55,164 bases of DNA from Treponema sp. UBA1233 (GTDB lineage: Bacteria; Spirochaetota; Spirochaetia; Treponematales; Treponemataceae): positions 139,731 through 194,894 of the forward strand of contig DBWR01000012.1 of assembly GCA_002309305.1 (NCBI GenBank), read 5' to 3'. The position numbers were made by a program, and so were the translations under genes. Numbering within the stretch: position 1 is the first letter of the stretch; the number at the start of each line of letters is the position of its first letter. The notes beneath the pieces are model-generated. The model did no database searches, was not told the origin of the DNA, and worked only from the letters and a program-made list of their open reading frames with translations. Positions 25,718-33,595 of this stretch are shown one piece after another.

Positions 25718-25744
25718 GTTTGGAACTCTCCAGCCGCCTTTTTT
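25714..25744 (+). terminator. Terminator between antitoxin RNA and toxin gene
   Basis: GGCGG (25714-25718) and TGGA (25721-25724) pair with TCCA (25729-25732) and CCGCC (25734-25738), followed by T6. It abuts the toxin ATG. In type III loci such terminators keep antitoxin RNA in excess over toxin mRNA by limiting readthrough. Confidence 0.85.
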
Positions 25745-26284
25745 ATGGAGAAAAAGTTGCAGGAATACCGTTTTGTTGCGATTACAGATGGTTACATAAG
25801 CTATCTACAGAAATACGAACCACATGTCATGTCGAACAAAGTTGATGATAGAACCTATCACCGCAAATATATCGGAATCATACAGGAATTGAATGGATTC
25901 AAATATTTTGTTCCTTTATCTTCTCCCAAAAGCAAGGACTATGTAAATGATAAAATCAAAAAGGATTCACTGACAACAATATACATCAAAGACAACAAGA
26001 ATTTATTTGCAACCTTACGATTCAACAATATGATTCCAGTACCTGCATCTGAGATCATAAACTTTGACTTGAACGATGAGGGAGACCTACGTTACAAACT
26101 AATCGTATTCAACGAATTATACTTTATCCGTCAAAACAGTGAAAAAATAGAAAAGACAGCAAAAAATCTTTACAAGGCCAAAAAAAATCAAGTGCACGAA
26201 CCGACCTTTAAACAGACGATTCTTAATGTGACACTTGATTTTTCAAAGCTCGAAGAACTCTGTAACAACTATAGGGGATTTTAA
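25745..26284 (+). CDS. toxN: ToxN/AbiQ family type III toxin endoribonuclease
   Basis: 179 residues. The family core is clear: KYIGIIQELNGFKYFVPLSS followed by PKSKD, then LRFNNMIPVPASEI and a C-terminal helical region (YKLIVFNELYFIRQNSEKIEKTAKNLY). The size fits ToxN/AbiQ proteins (about 170-190). These enzymes cleave A-rich RNA and their own antitoxin repeats, causing growth arrest or aborted phage infection. The ATG at 25745 directly follows the terminator T-run without a Shine-Dalgarno. An in-frame TTG at 25757 has GGAG 6 nt upstream and may be the true start (175 residues). It is convergent with the HipA-like gene. Confidence 0.9.
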   Translation: MEKKLQEYRFVAITDGYISYLQKYEPHVMSNKVDDRTYHRKYIGIIQELNGFKYFVPLSSPKSKDYVNDKIKKDSLTTIYIKDNKNLFATLRFNNMIPVPASEIINFDLNDEGDLRYKLIVFNELYFIRQNSEKIEKTAKNLYKAKKNQVHEPTFKQTILNVTLDFSKLEELCNNYRGF

Positions 26285-26304
26285 GATTCTGTCCATAAAC
26301 TGCT

Positions 26305-27777
26305 TTAACCGACTATCTCCCAGCTGCCGTTTTTGTTGGCTCCTATGCGGGTAATTTTACCGGCCTCCCTAAGCTTTTGCAGTGCACGGGTCACTGTTGC
26401 CCGGGAAATGCCCAGACGCAGCGAAAGTTCTTCCTTTGTTTGGGTCGGATCCTGTACAAGAGATGCGTAGACTATTTCCGCGGACTTTGGTTTTGACTTG
26501 CGTACTGTTTTTTGATCTGACCCCAGTTCATATCCTCCGACATATAACGGCCCGTCATGTTTAAGTGAATATTGTTTTTCCTTTTGCTTTTGACCCAGCA
26601 GAATTTTTGTTTCATTTATGCGCTCTTCAAGTGCGTTTACCAGGGCGGCTTTTTTTGCATCGGACAAACGGCGTAACGGAGCAAGAAAACTTTTGTACCA
26701 TTTTGCAATGTCCTTTAACAAAGAAAAATCAACAAGATGTGCAATCTTTTCCATGGGGAGATTTTTAAACTGTTCAGCCTGAGTTTCTTCAAACGGTTTG
26801 GCTCCAATTCTGAACGAGGATGTCGCTTCTATTTCAAAATCGAGCTTGTTCAGGAACATGGATTTTCCAGAATCATAAACTGGAGCAACACCAATCCATT
26901 CAAGTGTTTCACAATTGCGCAGGAAACTGATGTTATAGGAATGTCTGTCCACGTTTGCGATTATATAATCCAGGAGGAAGATTTTTAAAAGGTCCTGTTC
27001 TGCGTTTGGGATTCCAAGGACATTGCATCGTTCCACAAGTTTTTCAAACTCGTATTTTACCCCATCTTTTAAATGAATGTCCTGATAGATTGAATCGAGG
27101 GGAACCATTTCCGTGTTCTGATCCACGATGTCAGGGCAAATGCAATAATAGTTTTCGTCACGGATTTCCAGCTCATACGGAACATACGCTATTTTGAGGC
27201 GGCGGCATATTTCACTTGCGAGCACTTCGTTTAAAGGTTCCTGCTGTTCGGTTCCTGTACCGGCCTTTTCAAGATAGTTCATGCCATTCCTGCGTATCCA
27301 GCGTTTGGGAAGTTCTCCTCCTGTCGTGGTGTCCGGAGAATATGAAGAGGAATTTTTGTTTAGCGCACCAGATGCCGACATGAGCCTGAGTCCGATTGCA
27401 CTGTCATATTCGTTGGTAAAGAAGTTAATGTCCTCCCACCAGATTTTTCCGAATTGATCTAGCGGGCACACCCAATACTGATCCGACAGACTCAGGTAAA
27501 AGCTTTTTTTTGCAAGCTCCTCCCCTGAATGAATTTCAAGTTCCTCAAGCATTTCCCTAAAGCCCCTGCGGTAATATGGAATTATCCGGTAGTTGAAAAA
27601 ATCTTCAAGTTTTTGACAGAGGCCGTATTCGTTTTCGGCAGAAGCTTTGCCGTCGGTAAAAAGATGGGGCGGAAGATGAAGCACATTGAACACCTTTTTT
27701 ATGGCGGTGATGTAATGCGCATCGTCTTCTTCAAACTGGAGGATGGGAATGTTTTTCTTGTAAAGCAAATATTCCAT
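26305..27777 (-). CDS. HipA-like kinase fused to a C-terminal winged helix
   Basis: 490 residues from ATG 27777. The middle matches the HipA/SpoIIE-like kinase core: a Gly/Thr-rich loop with TTTGGELPKRW (about 150-160), the catalytic loop NVDRHSYNISFL with Asp277 and Asn282, and the metal-binding PVYDSGKS with Asp302. The N-terminal 100 residues differ from classical HipA. The last 60 residues form a winged helix (TKEELSLRLGISRATVTRAL, then REAGKITRIG). Classical HipA phosphorylates GltX and needs the separate DNA-binding antitoxin HipB. Here no hipB is adjacent and the DNA-binding part is in the same chain, so autoregulation is plausible. Phased GGCTC elements lie upstream. Confidence 0.7.
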   Translation of the reverse strand: MEYLLYKKNIPILQFEEDDAHYITAIKKVFNVLHLPPHLFTDGKASAENEYGLCQKLEDFFNYRIIPYYRRGFREMLEELEIHSGEELAKKSFYLSLSDQYWVCPLDQFGKIWWEDINFFTNEYDSAIGLRLMSASGALNKNSSSYSPDTTTGGELPKRWIRRNGMNYLEKAGTGTEQQEPLNEVLASEICRRLKIAYVPYELEIRDENYYCICPDIVDQNTEMVPLDSIYQDIHLKDGVKYEFEKLVERCNVLGIPNAEQDLLKIFLLDYIIANVDRHSYNISFLRNCETLEWIGVAPVYDSGKSMFLNKLDFEIEATSSFRIGAKPFEETQAEQFKNLPMEKIAHLVDFSLLKDIAKWYKSFLAPLRRLSDAKKAALVNALEERINETKILLGQKQKEKQYSLKHDGPLYVGGYELGSDQKTVRKSKPKSAEIVYASLVQDPTQTKEELSLRLGISRATVTRALQKLREAGKITRIGANKNGSWEIVG

Positions 27778-27782
27778 ATTTT

Positions 27783-27914
27783 GAGCCTCTATTTACAGAT
27801 TATAGGCTCATTTGCAATTAAATGCAAGCATTTTTCGCAATTTTTCGGCTCATTTTATCATTTTATAGGCTCTTTTCCATATTTTTTGAATGATTCAGTC
27901 AATTTTATCGGCTC
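27783..27914 (-). promoter_or_regulatory. Phased GGCTC repeat array upstream of the HipA-like gene
   Basis: The plus strand has GGCTC starting at 27805, 27847, 27868 and 27910, in contexts like TTTAT(A/C)GGCTCATTT. The spacings are 42, 21 and 42 bp, all multiples of 21 (two helical turns). An inverted copy (GAGCCTC, 27783-27789) overlaps the Shine-Dalgarno. The array fills the whole gap between the kinase gene and the HipA-like gene. Confidence 0.7.
27799..27827 (-). promoter_or_regulatory. Promoter of the HipA-like gene
   Basis: TTGCAT (27822-27827), a 17-bp spacer and a perfect TATAAT (27799-27804). One GGCTC element (27805-27809) touches the -10, and the -35 occupies the empty 21-bp slot at 27826, so a bound repressor would block RNA polymerase. 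Confidence 0.7.
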
Positions 27915-27915
27915 A

Positions 27916-28449
27916 TTATTTCACAATCTGCCTGACCACATCGTCCAAGACAGATTCATATGCTTCATCAATTACGGTCACTTTTTCACCGGCTTCCGTA
28001 AACCTTTTGATGAATGCAGCATTTTCTTTTTTAACAAAGTCCTGGGTAAAGCCACTGTCATCCATACGATCTTCTATGTCACAGGCATGGGAGCACATCG
28101 TGTCAAAGTTTTGAGATATGAATGATTCACTTAAAGCAAGGCACACAAAGCGGATTTCATTCAGATACTGTGCGTCAAAATCACAACGCCAATTCCCAGG
28201 AATATAGCAGCCTTCCACAACAAGGTTCTGCTTGTTTTCGATTGCAGTCTTAATCATCTCACGGACTATAGGCCAAAGGTAATCCGTAAGCTCGTCGTCA
28301 TCTTCTGGAGTAAGTTTTGTGCAGCCACTTCGGATAAGCCCCATCTTCAAATGATCAATGCTAAGATAAGGAAAGCTGCATTTTTCCAGAATCCTTTGTG
28401 CAAGCAGAGTTTTTCCTGTATGGGATGCCCCGGTTACAAGCACTATCAT
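27916..28449 (-). CDS. P-loop small-molecule kinase-like protein
   Basis: 177 residues. The N-terminus has a Walker A motif (TGASHTGKT, residues 6-14), followed by SIDHLKMGLIRSG and NLVVEGCYIPGNW, a pattern of the adenylate/shikimate/gluconate kinase-like group with a lid region (residues about 125-145). The start codon overlaps the stop of the 690-residue enzyme gene (ATGA), so the two are translationally coupled and probably work in the same process. A sugar-acid kinase role (2-keto-3-deoxygluconate would need one) is a guess. The sequence does not resemble PfkB-type KdgK. It ends the uxuA transcript. Confidence 0.6.
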   Translation of the reverse strand: MIVLVTGASHTGKTLLAQRILEKCSFPYLSIDHLKMGLIRSGCTKLTPEDDDELTDYLWPIVREMIKTAIENKQNLVVEGCYIPGNWRCDFDAQYLNEIRFVCLALSESFISQNFDTMCSHACDIEDRMDDSGFTQDFVKKENAAFIKRFTEAGEKVTVIDEAYESVLDDVVRQIVK

Positions 28450-30518
28450 TTTTCTTCTCCAGCTGAATAATCCAACAGCCCCTCAAGCACGCTGGAAGAA
28501 GCCCAAGGCATAAGCGCAAACCATGTGGAGGAAGGTGAACCGTCCGGATACTTTTCCACGACAAGCCCCTGACTGTAGCAGAAGCGCTCCGACATCCAGC
28601 CCTTTTTACCGTAGCCGTATTGTCCGTCACAAAGGTTGTAAGTCTGGCAGCCCCATTTTACAGTATCTTTCATGCGGCTTTTAAAATAAGGAACTGCAAG
28701 GTCGGATTTGGAGGCATGTTCCAGAAAATATTTCATCTCCGCAACAACAGAAGACGACATGGGATGAATGTGAGGATTGCATACAGACGTGATGCTTCCA
28801 CCGCAAGAACTCCAGCCTATTCCACTAAGCGGAGGAACTGTGATGCGTCCGTTGTAGCAGAACTTGTAGGAAAACTCGTGGTAAAGCGCATTTTTCATGT
28901 ATTCAAGATAGATGTCTTTTTCCGTCAGTTGATGAAGGCAAGATGAGGCACGCAGGAATGCAAGTATTCCCTCGTTGTCGGGAGCCTTGTCGGTATCAAG
29001 CGGTGCGCCGTAACATTCAAGCTTTTCCACAAACTGTTTTTCGTAATGGCCGGCAGATTTTTCCAGTTGGTCAAGGTCAGGCTTAAAGAGATTGTCGGGA
29101 CATTCTTTCATTTTCCTTAAGACAAGGCAGTAGAGCGCACTTGCCGCAAGACACCAGCTGCTGCCCAAGGAATCATATTCAAGTCCTGTGCCGTCTTCCT
29201 CAGAAAAGATAAATGGATACTCCCCCGCTCCATTCCTTTCCCTTTCAAAAACTTCAGTCACTGCAGAAGCAAAAGCAAGCCAGTCATCATGAGCGGCACC
29301 CTTTTCCTTTTCAAAAAGATATGCCTTTAAAAGATAATAGACGAATTGGCCGTCAAGGTAAGCCGAATGACCTCCCGTGTGCATTCCGTCATACCACCAG
29401 CCCCTGCAGGACCAGACGCCGCTTTCACTGTCACAAGTTTCGTATGGAAGATTTGACTTTATGTTCAGGCTAAAGTCCACAATATTTTGAATGCACTCCA
29501 AGGCCTGTTCACGCATCTTGTGGTTCTTGAGCCTCACTGATGCAAGAAGCTGTGGATATGCCACGACAATTCCGTTTGTCCATGAAATAGAAGGAATCTT
29601 GTTGTAGGAAAAGACTCCCTCCTCTGAAGTTTCGCGCACAAAGCCTGAATAGATTTTTTCATCAGGAAGCCATGCATAATCACAGATGGAAAGGGCAAGA
29701 TCCCTTATAGCATCATCAGTTCCAGAGGCATCACGCGGTTCCTCATGGTAAAAATCATAGGTCTTCCGTATTACATCATGAACGGCAAGCGGTGACGGGG
29801 AAACAAAATCATAGACATAAAATTCCTTTTCGATTATTTGACCCGGAGCAAGCCTTATGTAGTTTTCCTTGGTCTCTCGTTCTTCTATCATGTGAGACTG
29901 GATAAAAAGCCAGGGAGCATTCTCATAGCCAAAGGTAAATCCTATTTCGCCACGTTCAGCGTTGCAGTAAAAGCCGCCGTACTGAACAAACTCATCACCA
30001 TCAAAAATATATGGCGAAGCATGAAAGGCAAGAAGCCGGGAAGCGTCGGCCTTTTCATCTCCACCCAACATTATGGCACAGGGATGGGAAAGCCTGTCAC
30101 TTCGAACCATATAAAAAGAAGAAAGAGGACAGTCTGAATCAAGAGGATTTTTTACACTTGCACGAAGACGGGGAAACTTGCAGTCCACCTTCCACGGACG
30201 GTCGCCACGGTTTGTTCCATACATAAAGCCCGGAAGATAAAAACGCGATTCAGAAGGATTGCCCTTCAAACAAAGAAGAACGATTCCTTCAAAATCACAG
30301 ATTCCATCATTTTTTAAGGCAACATGAATTCGATAGGGGGAATCAAGAGAGCCGTCACCAGATACAAGAGTCTGCGACAGAGAAAGTCCGTAAGCCACAG
30401 CATCGTCATAATCACACGAATGTTCCCTTACGATTTTAAGATGCCTCTCAACATCAACCGCCCTTGCAAAAAAACTTAAACCGGCGCTCATATTGTTCAA
30501 CGCTTCCGAAGCCTCCAT
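28446..30518 (-). CDS. Unrecognised 690-residue protein, possible six-hairpin glycosidase
   Basis: The gene starts 3 bp after the uxuA stop and ends overlapping the P-loop kinase, so it belongs to the uronate operon. There is no signal peptide, so it should be cytoplasmic. The N-terminal 250 residues are beta-rich (IHVALKNDGICDFEGIVLLC, EKEFYVYDFVSPSPL). From about residue 265 on it is helical with aromatic and acidic pairs typical of (alpha/alpha)6 barrels (ICDYAWLPDEKIYSGFV, WWYDGMHTGGHSAYLDGQFV, SLGSSWCLAASALYCLV, GIGWSSCGGSITSV, WFALMPWASSSVLEGLL). I do not recognise a CAZy family: GH67, GH88 and GH105 motifs are not evident. A uronate-oligosaccharide hydrolase is inferred from context. 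Confidence 0.5.
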   Translation of the reverse strand: MEASEALNNMSAGLSFFARAVDVERHLKIVREHSCDYDDAVAYGLSLSQTLVSGDGSLDSPYRIHVALKNDGICDFEGIVLLCLKGNPSESRFYLPGFMYGTNRGDRPWKVDCKFPRLRASVKNPLDSDCPLSSFYMVRSDRLSHPCAIMLGGDEKADASRLLAFHASPYIFDGDEFVQYGGFYCNAERGEIGFTFGYENAPWLFIQSHMIEERETKENYIRLAPGQIIEKEFYVYDFVSPSPLAVHDVIRKTYDFYHEEPRDASGTDDAIRDLALSICDYAWLPDEKIYSGFVRETSEEGVFSYNKIPSISWTNGIVVAYPQLLASVRLKNHKMREQALECIQNIVDFSLNIKSNLPYETCDSESGVWSCRGWWYDGMHTGGHSAYLDGQFVYYLLKAYLFEKEKGAAHDDWLAFASAVTEVFERERNGAGEYPFIFSEEDGTGLEYDSLGSSWCLAASALYCLVLRKMKECPDNLFKPDLDQLEKSAGHYEKQFVEKLECYGAPLDTDKAPDNEGILAFLRASSCLHQLTEKDIYLEYMKNALYHEFSYKFCYNGRITVPPLSGIGWSSCGGSITSVCNPHIHPMSSSVVAEMKYFLEHASKSDLAVPYFKSRMKDTVKWGCQTYNLCDGQYGYGKKGWMSERFCYSQGLVVEKYPDGSPSSTWFALMPWASSSVLEGLLDYSAGEEK

Positions 30519-30521
30519 ATC

Positions 30522-31628
30522 TTATTTATACAGAGCAACCCCACTTCTGTCAATCATTTTTTCACAGGCTTCCCAGAGGCCCTGCAAATATGTTGCACCC
30601 AAAGCACGGTCATACAAACCGTAACCAGGCATTGCATTTTCGTCCCAAATCATGCGTCCGTGGTCTGGGCGGATTACACCGTCAAAACCTGTTTCATAAA
30701 GCGTGCGTACAATCTTGAACATATCGAATGTGCCACAGCTTGAAAGATGTGCCGATTCCTGGAAATCCTGAACGGGATCATCAATCGCAGTGTTGAAGCG
30801 GAGGTTCCTGATGTGTGCAAAGTGAATGCGACCTTTTGCAGCCTTGATCATTTCGCAGAGGTCGTTCTTGCGGTTGGTTCCGTAAGAGCCTGTGCAGAAA
30901 GTAAGTCCGTTGTGTGGATTGTCCACGGTCTTGAGCATGCGCACAACGTTTTCCTGACATGTGATGATTCTAGGAAGACCGAACACAGGCCATGCGGGAT
31001 CATCCGGGTGAATCGCCATGTCAATGTTGTATTTGTCACACACAGGCATGATTGCCTTGAGGAAGTATACCAGATTATCAAAAAGCTTTTCGTTGTCGAT
31101 GTCCTTGTACATTGCAAAGAGTTCCTTTACGCGTGCCATGCGTTCAGGTTCCCATCCAGGAAGAATGAAACCGTTGGAATCCTTGTCGATTGAATTGAAC
31201 ATCTCTTCCGGCTTGATTGCCTCCACAGCCTTTGAGTTGTATGCAAGAACAGTTGAACCGTCTTCGGTAACACGTGCAAGTTCGCTTCTTGTCCAGTCGA
31301 ATACGGGCATGAAGTTGTAGCACACCATGTGGATGTCTTCCTGCCCCAAGCGCTCCAGTGTCTTGATGTAGTTTTCTATGTATCTGTCACGGTCGCCGCC
31401 GCCAATCTTTATGTCATCGTGAATGTTTACGCTTTCAATTCCGGCAATCTTTAATCCGGCATCCTCAACTTCCTTCTTTATTTTTTGAATGGCAGAAAGC
31501 TCCCACGCATCTCCGGGAACTGAATCATACAAAGTTGTAATAACGCCATGAACACCTGGCACCTGTCTTATCTGCTTCAAGGTTACGGAGTCAAATCCTG
31601 TTCCGTACCATCTCAATGTCATTTCCAT
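30522..31628 (-). CDS. uxuA: Mannonate dehydratase
   Basis: 368 residues from ATG 31628, preceded by GAGG 7 nt upstream. It begins MEMTLRWYG as in other UxuA proteins; the in-frame TTG two codons earlier lacks spacing. Family landmarks: VHGVITTLYDSVPGDAW near the N-terminus, MVCYNFMPVFDWTRSEL, MAIHPDDPAWPVFGLPRI with metal ligand His/Asp, LTFCTGSYG, HFAHIRNL, and GVIRPDHGRMIWDE. The enzyme converts D-mannonate to 2-keto-3-deoxy-D-gluconate using Fe2+/Mn2+. It is first in a coupled three-gene segment. A long hairpin (31671-31740) lies between it and the binding-protein gene upstream. Confidence 0.95.
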   Translation of the reverse strand: MEMTLRWYGTGFDSVTLKQIRQVPGVHGVITTLYDSVPGDAWELSAIQKIKKEVEDAGLKIAGIESVNIHDDIKIGGGDRDRYIENYIKTLERLGQEDIHMVCYNFMPVFDWTRSELARVTEDGSTVLAYNSKAVEAIKPEEMFNSIDKDSNGFILPGWEPERMARVKELFAMYKDIDNEKLFDNLVYFLKAIMPVCDKYNIDMAIHPDDPAWPVFGLPRIITCQENVVRMLKTVDNPHNGLTFCTGSYGTNRKNDLCEMIKAAKGRIHFAHIRNLRFNTAIDDPVQDFQESAHLSSCGTFDMFKIVRTLYETGFDGVIRPDHGRMIWDENAMPGYGLYDRALGATYLQGLWEACEKMIDRSGVALYK

Positions 31629-31670
31629 AGTCAAACCTCATTATCGCACATTCTAAAAAAAATGTCATCA

Positions 31671-31740
31671 TCAGACTTGAATCATAAGAAACGCACTCTA
31701 TTTTTTTTCTTAGGAGTAAAATAGAAAGATTCAAGTCTGA
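31671..31740 (-). other. Long intergenic hairpin between binding-protein gene and uxuA
   Basis: TCAGACTTGAATC (31671-31683) and GATTCAAGTCTGA (31728-31740) are perfect 13-bp complements. Nested inside, CTATTTT (31698-31704) pairs with AAAATAG (31718-31724). There is no T-run directly after the stem on the minus strand, so it is more likely a processing or 3'-stability structure than a full terminator. A smaller palindrome TGTCCCGCGGACA lies at about 31769-31781. Confidence 0.6.
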
Positions 31741-31820
31741 AAATGGCACTTCCCTTTACCAGGAAGATGTCCCGCGGACATTCACGCTTAATGAAGGCCC
31801 GCAGGATTATTTATTTTGAA

Positions 31821-33524
31821 TTACTGTGCTTTATAAATCTTGTTTGTCATTTCAACAATGCTGTCGATGTTCAGGTTCTTGCATGAAGAAACATAAGCAT
31901 CCCAGTCCTTATTGATGTCCTTCTTTCCAGTTACAAAGTTGAGTGTCCAAGTATTGATGTTGTCAATAAGAGGAGTTGCCCAAAGGTTCAACTGCTCGCG
32001 CTCGTCTTCGGTTGGCTTTGCAACAGGGTCAACTGTAGCTACAGTCTTGTACTTACCATAGCGTGCGTAAAGATCCTGAACTTCCGGAGTAAAGTTGTCT
32101 GTAGACTCAGCTGTTGAGTGTCCGTAGTAATAGTTACCGCCGGCATATCCCCACTGGAGACGGATGTCAACATCATCATCACCGCCGCTGATACCAAGAC
32201 CACCGCACTTGAATCCAGGAAGAAGCTGCTTTACCTTCTTTCCGCCTACATCAGCCCACTGCCATGTCTCACCTTCTGGTCCCCATTTGATCAGGCTGTA
32301 AGCATCTGAAGAATAGAAGAGCCAGTCAACAAAGCGCATCAATTTGATGAATCCTTCCTCACCGAGTTCTTCGCGTGCCTTCTGTGCAATCATGACACCG
32401 CATTCAAGACGTGAAGTTTCTGCAAGATCCTTTGTTGTTCCGCTAGGATATGCAGTTACGTAGCACTTTGCGCTGTCGCCTACAATCTTCTGAACACCGA
32501 TGATGTCGTTTGCAAGCTGTGAACGGTTTGTAGACATGATTACTGTGTTTCCGTTGTAGAACTTGTTGTGTGCAACTTCATCGCTCTGTGTGAATGTTTC
32601 GGGATCAAGGATTCCGTCCTTTACGAAGCTGTTTGCAACTGTGATGAATTTCTTGAAGTCATCGCTGATTGAAGATGAATAGAATTCTTTCTTTGAAGGA
32701 TCCCACTTGATACCGCCGTTTGAGCCTTCGATTGCCCAACCGGAAAGAACCTTGTAAGAAGATCCCATCAGCTTAAGAAGGTTACCACCCATGCCTTTTC
32801 CAGACTCACCGCACCAGAGGTCAGACCAAATGTAATCGCTCTGCTTGCACAAGCCCTGAGAAACCATGTACTTCTTTACTTCAACAAGAACGTCATGGAG
32901 TTTTTCCCATGTCCAGTCCTTTTCAAGTTCACGTACGTCAAATCCAGCTGCTGTAAAGATGTCATCGCGAACCATGATTGTATAGTCCTGCAAAGCTGCC
33001 TGATGCATACCAGGAAGACGATAGAATTTTCCATCGCTCTGCTTGATTGTATCCAGGTCTGGCTGCATGTTGTACTTTTCTACAAATGCAGTAAAGTTCG
33101 GCATGTACTGTGTGTAATCAGAAACTGCTACAACACCGCCACCTGCAACATACTGATCTTCGCTGTAAACTTTTGGAATGATGTAAGTTGATGAACCTGA
33201 GTTGATTGCAAGGTTAATCTTCTGGTTGTAGTCACCGCTGTCATAAGAAGTGATGTCGAGATCAACGTTTGTGATGTCCTTAATCTTCTTGAAAACACCC
33301 TCTGTCTTCCATGTGTCAACCATCGGATACCATGATGCATCGCTGAAAGAAATTGAATAAGTTACAGGTGTGTCAGAATGGAAAGCCTGATTTACTCCAA
33401 ACTGATAGTCAAGTGCAACTGGTTCTGCTGATTTTTCAGCTTTTTTGTCGTTTCCTTTTCCACCGCAGCTTGCAAGCAACAGTACACCGGCAACCAGCAA
33501 TGAAATTCCTAAACTCCTTTTCAT
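31821..33524 (-). CDS. ABC transporter solute-binding lipoprotein (LplA/YtcQ type)
   Basis: 567 residues from ATG 33524, with AGGAGG upstream. The lipobox LLLASC gives the lipidated Cys at about residue 20. Length and patterns (DITSYDSGDYNQKINLAINSG, VMFVRDD-like TIMVRDDIFTAAGFDV, WTWEKLHDVLVEVKKYM) fit the large family-1 binding proteins that partner YtcP/LplB permeases and commonly bind uronate or rhamnogalacturonan-type oligosaccharides. Context (uxuA, uxuB, xylanase) suggests an aldouronate or glucuronate-containing ligand. It lies downstream of both permease genes in the same transcript. Confidence 0.88.
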   Translation of the reverse strand: MKRSLGISLLVAGVLLLASCGGKGNDKKAEKSAEPVALDYQFGVNQAFHSDTPVTYSISFSDASWYPMVDTWKTEGVFKKIKDITNVDLDITSYDSGDYNQKINLAINSGSSTYIIPKVYSEDQYVAGGGVVAVSDYTQYMPNFTAFVEKYNMQPDLDTIKQSDGKFYRLPGMHQAALQDYTIMVRDDIFTAAGFDVRELEKDWTWEKLHDVLVEVKKYMVSQGLCKQSDYIWSDLWCGESGKGMGGNLLKLMGSSYKVLSGWAIEGSNGGIKWDPSKKEFYSSSISDDFKKFITVANSFVKDGILDPETFTQSDEVAHNKFYNGNTVIMSTNRSQLANDIIGVQKIVGDSAKCYVTAYPSGTTKDLAETSRLECGVMIAQKAREELGEEGFIKLMRFVDWLFYSSDAYSLIKWGPEGETWQWADVGGKKVKQLLPGFKCGGLGISGGDDDVDIRLQWGYAGGNYYYGHSTAESTDNFTPEVQDLYARYGKYKTVATVDPVAKPTEDEREQLNLWATPLIDNINTWTLNFVTGKKDINKDWDAYVSSCKNLNIDSIVEMTNKIYKAQ

Positions 33525-33595
33525 TATAAACCTCCTGAGTTTATATACTCATTAAACCTATATATATTTCCGGGACAAGCCCCGGACAATAACCG

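Larger units (their letters stand above)
25612..25744 (+). ncRNA. toxI: Type III antitoxin RNA (ToxI/AntiQ-like)
   Basis: The transcript holds 2.8 tandem repeats with a 35-nt period starting at 25613, 25648 and 25683. Each can form an H-type pseudoknot: in unit 1 GGGG (25614-25617) pairs with CCCC (25626-25629), and CTCC (25621-25624) pairs with GGAG (25635-25638). Unit 2 changes both stems in compensating fashion: GGGT pairs with ACCC and CTCT with AGAG. A terminator follows and then the toxin gene. In known systems the toxin endoribonuclease cuts the repeat RNA into units that fold and inhibit it as an RNA-protein complex. From memory, lactococcal AntiQ also has about 2.8 repeats of 35 nt. 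Confidence 0.9.

Noticed and set aside
28446..30518. Naming the 690-residue protein an alpha-glucuronidase (GH67/GH115)
   Set aside because: Length and context would fit, but the catalytic motifs of these families could not be found, so no family was assigned.
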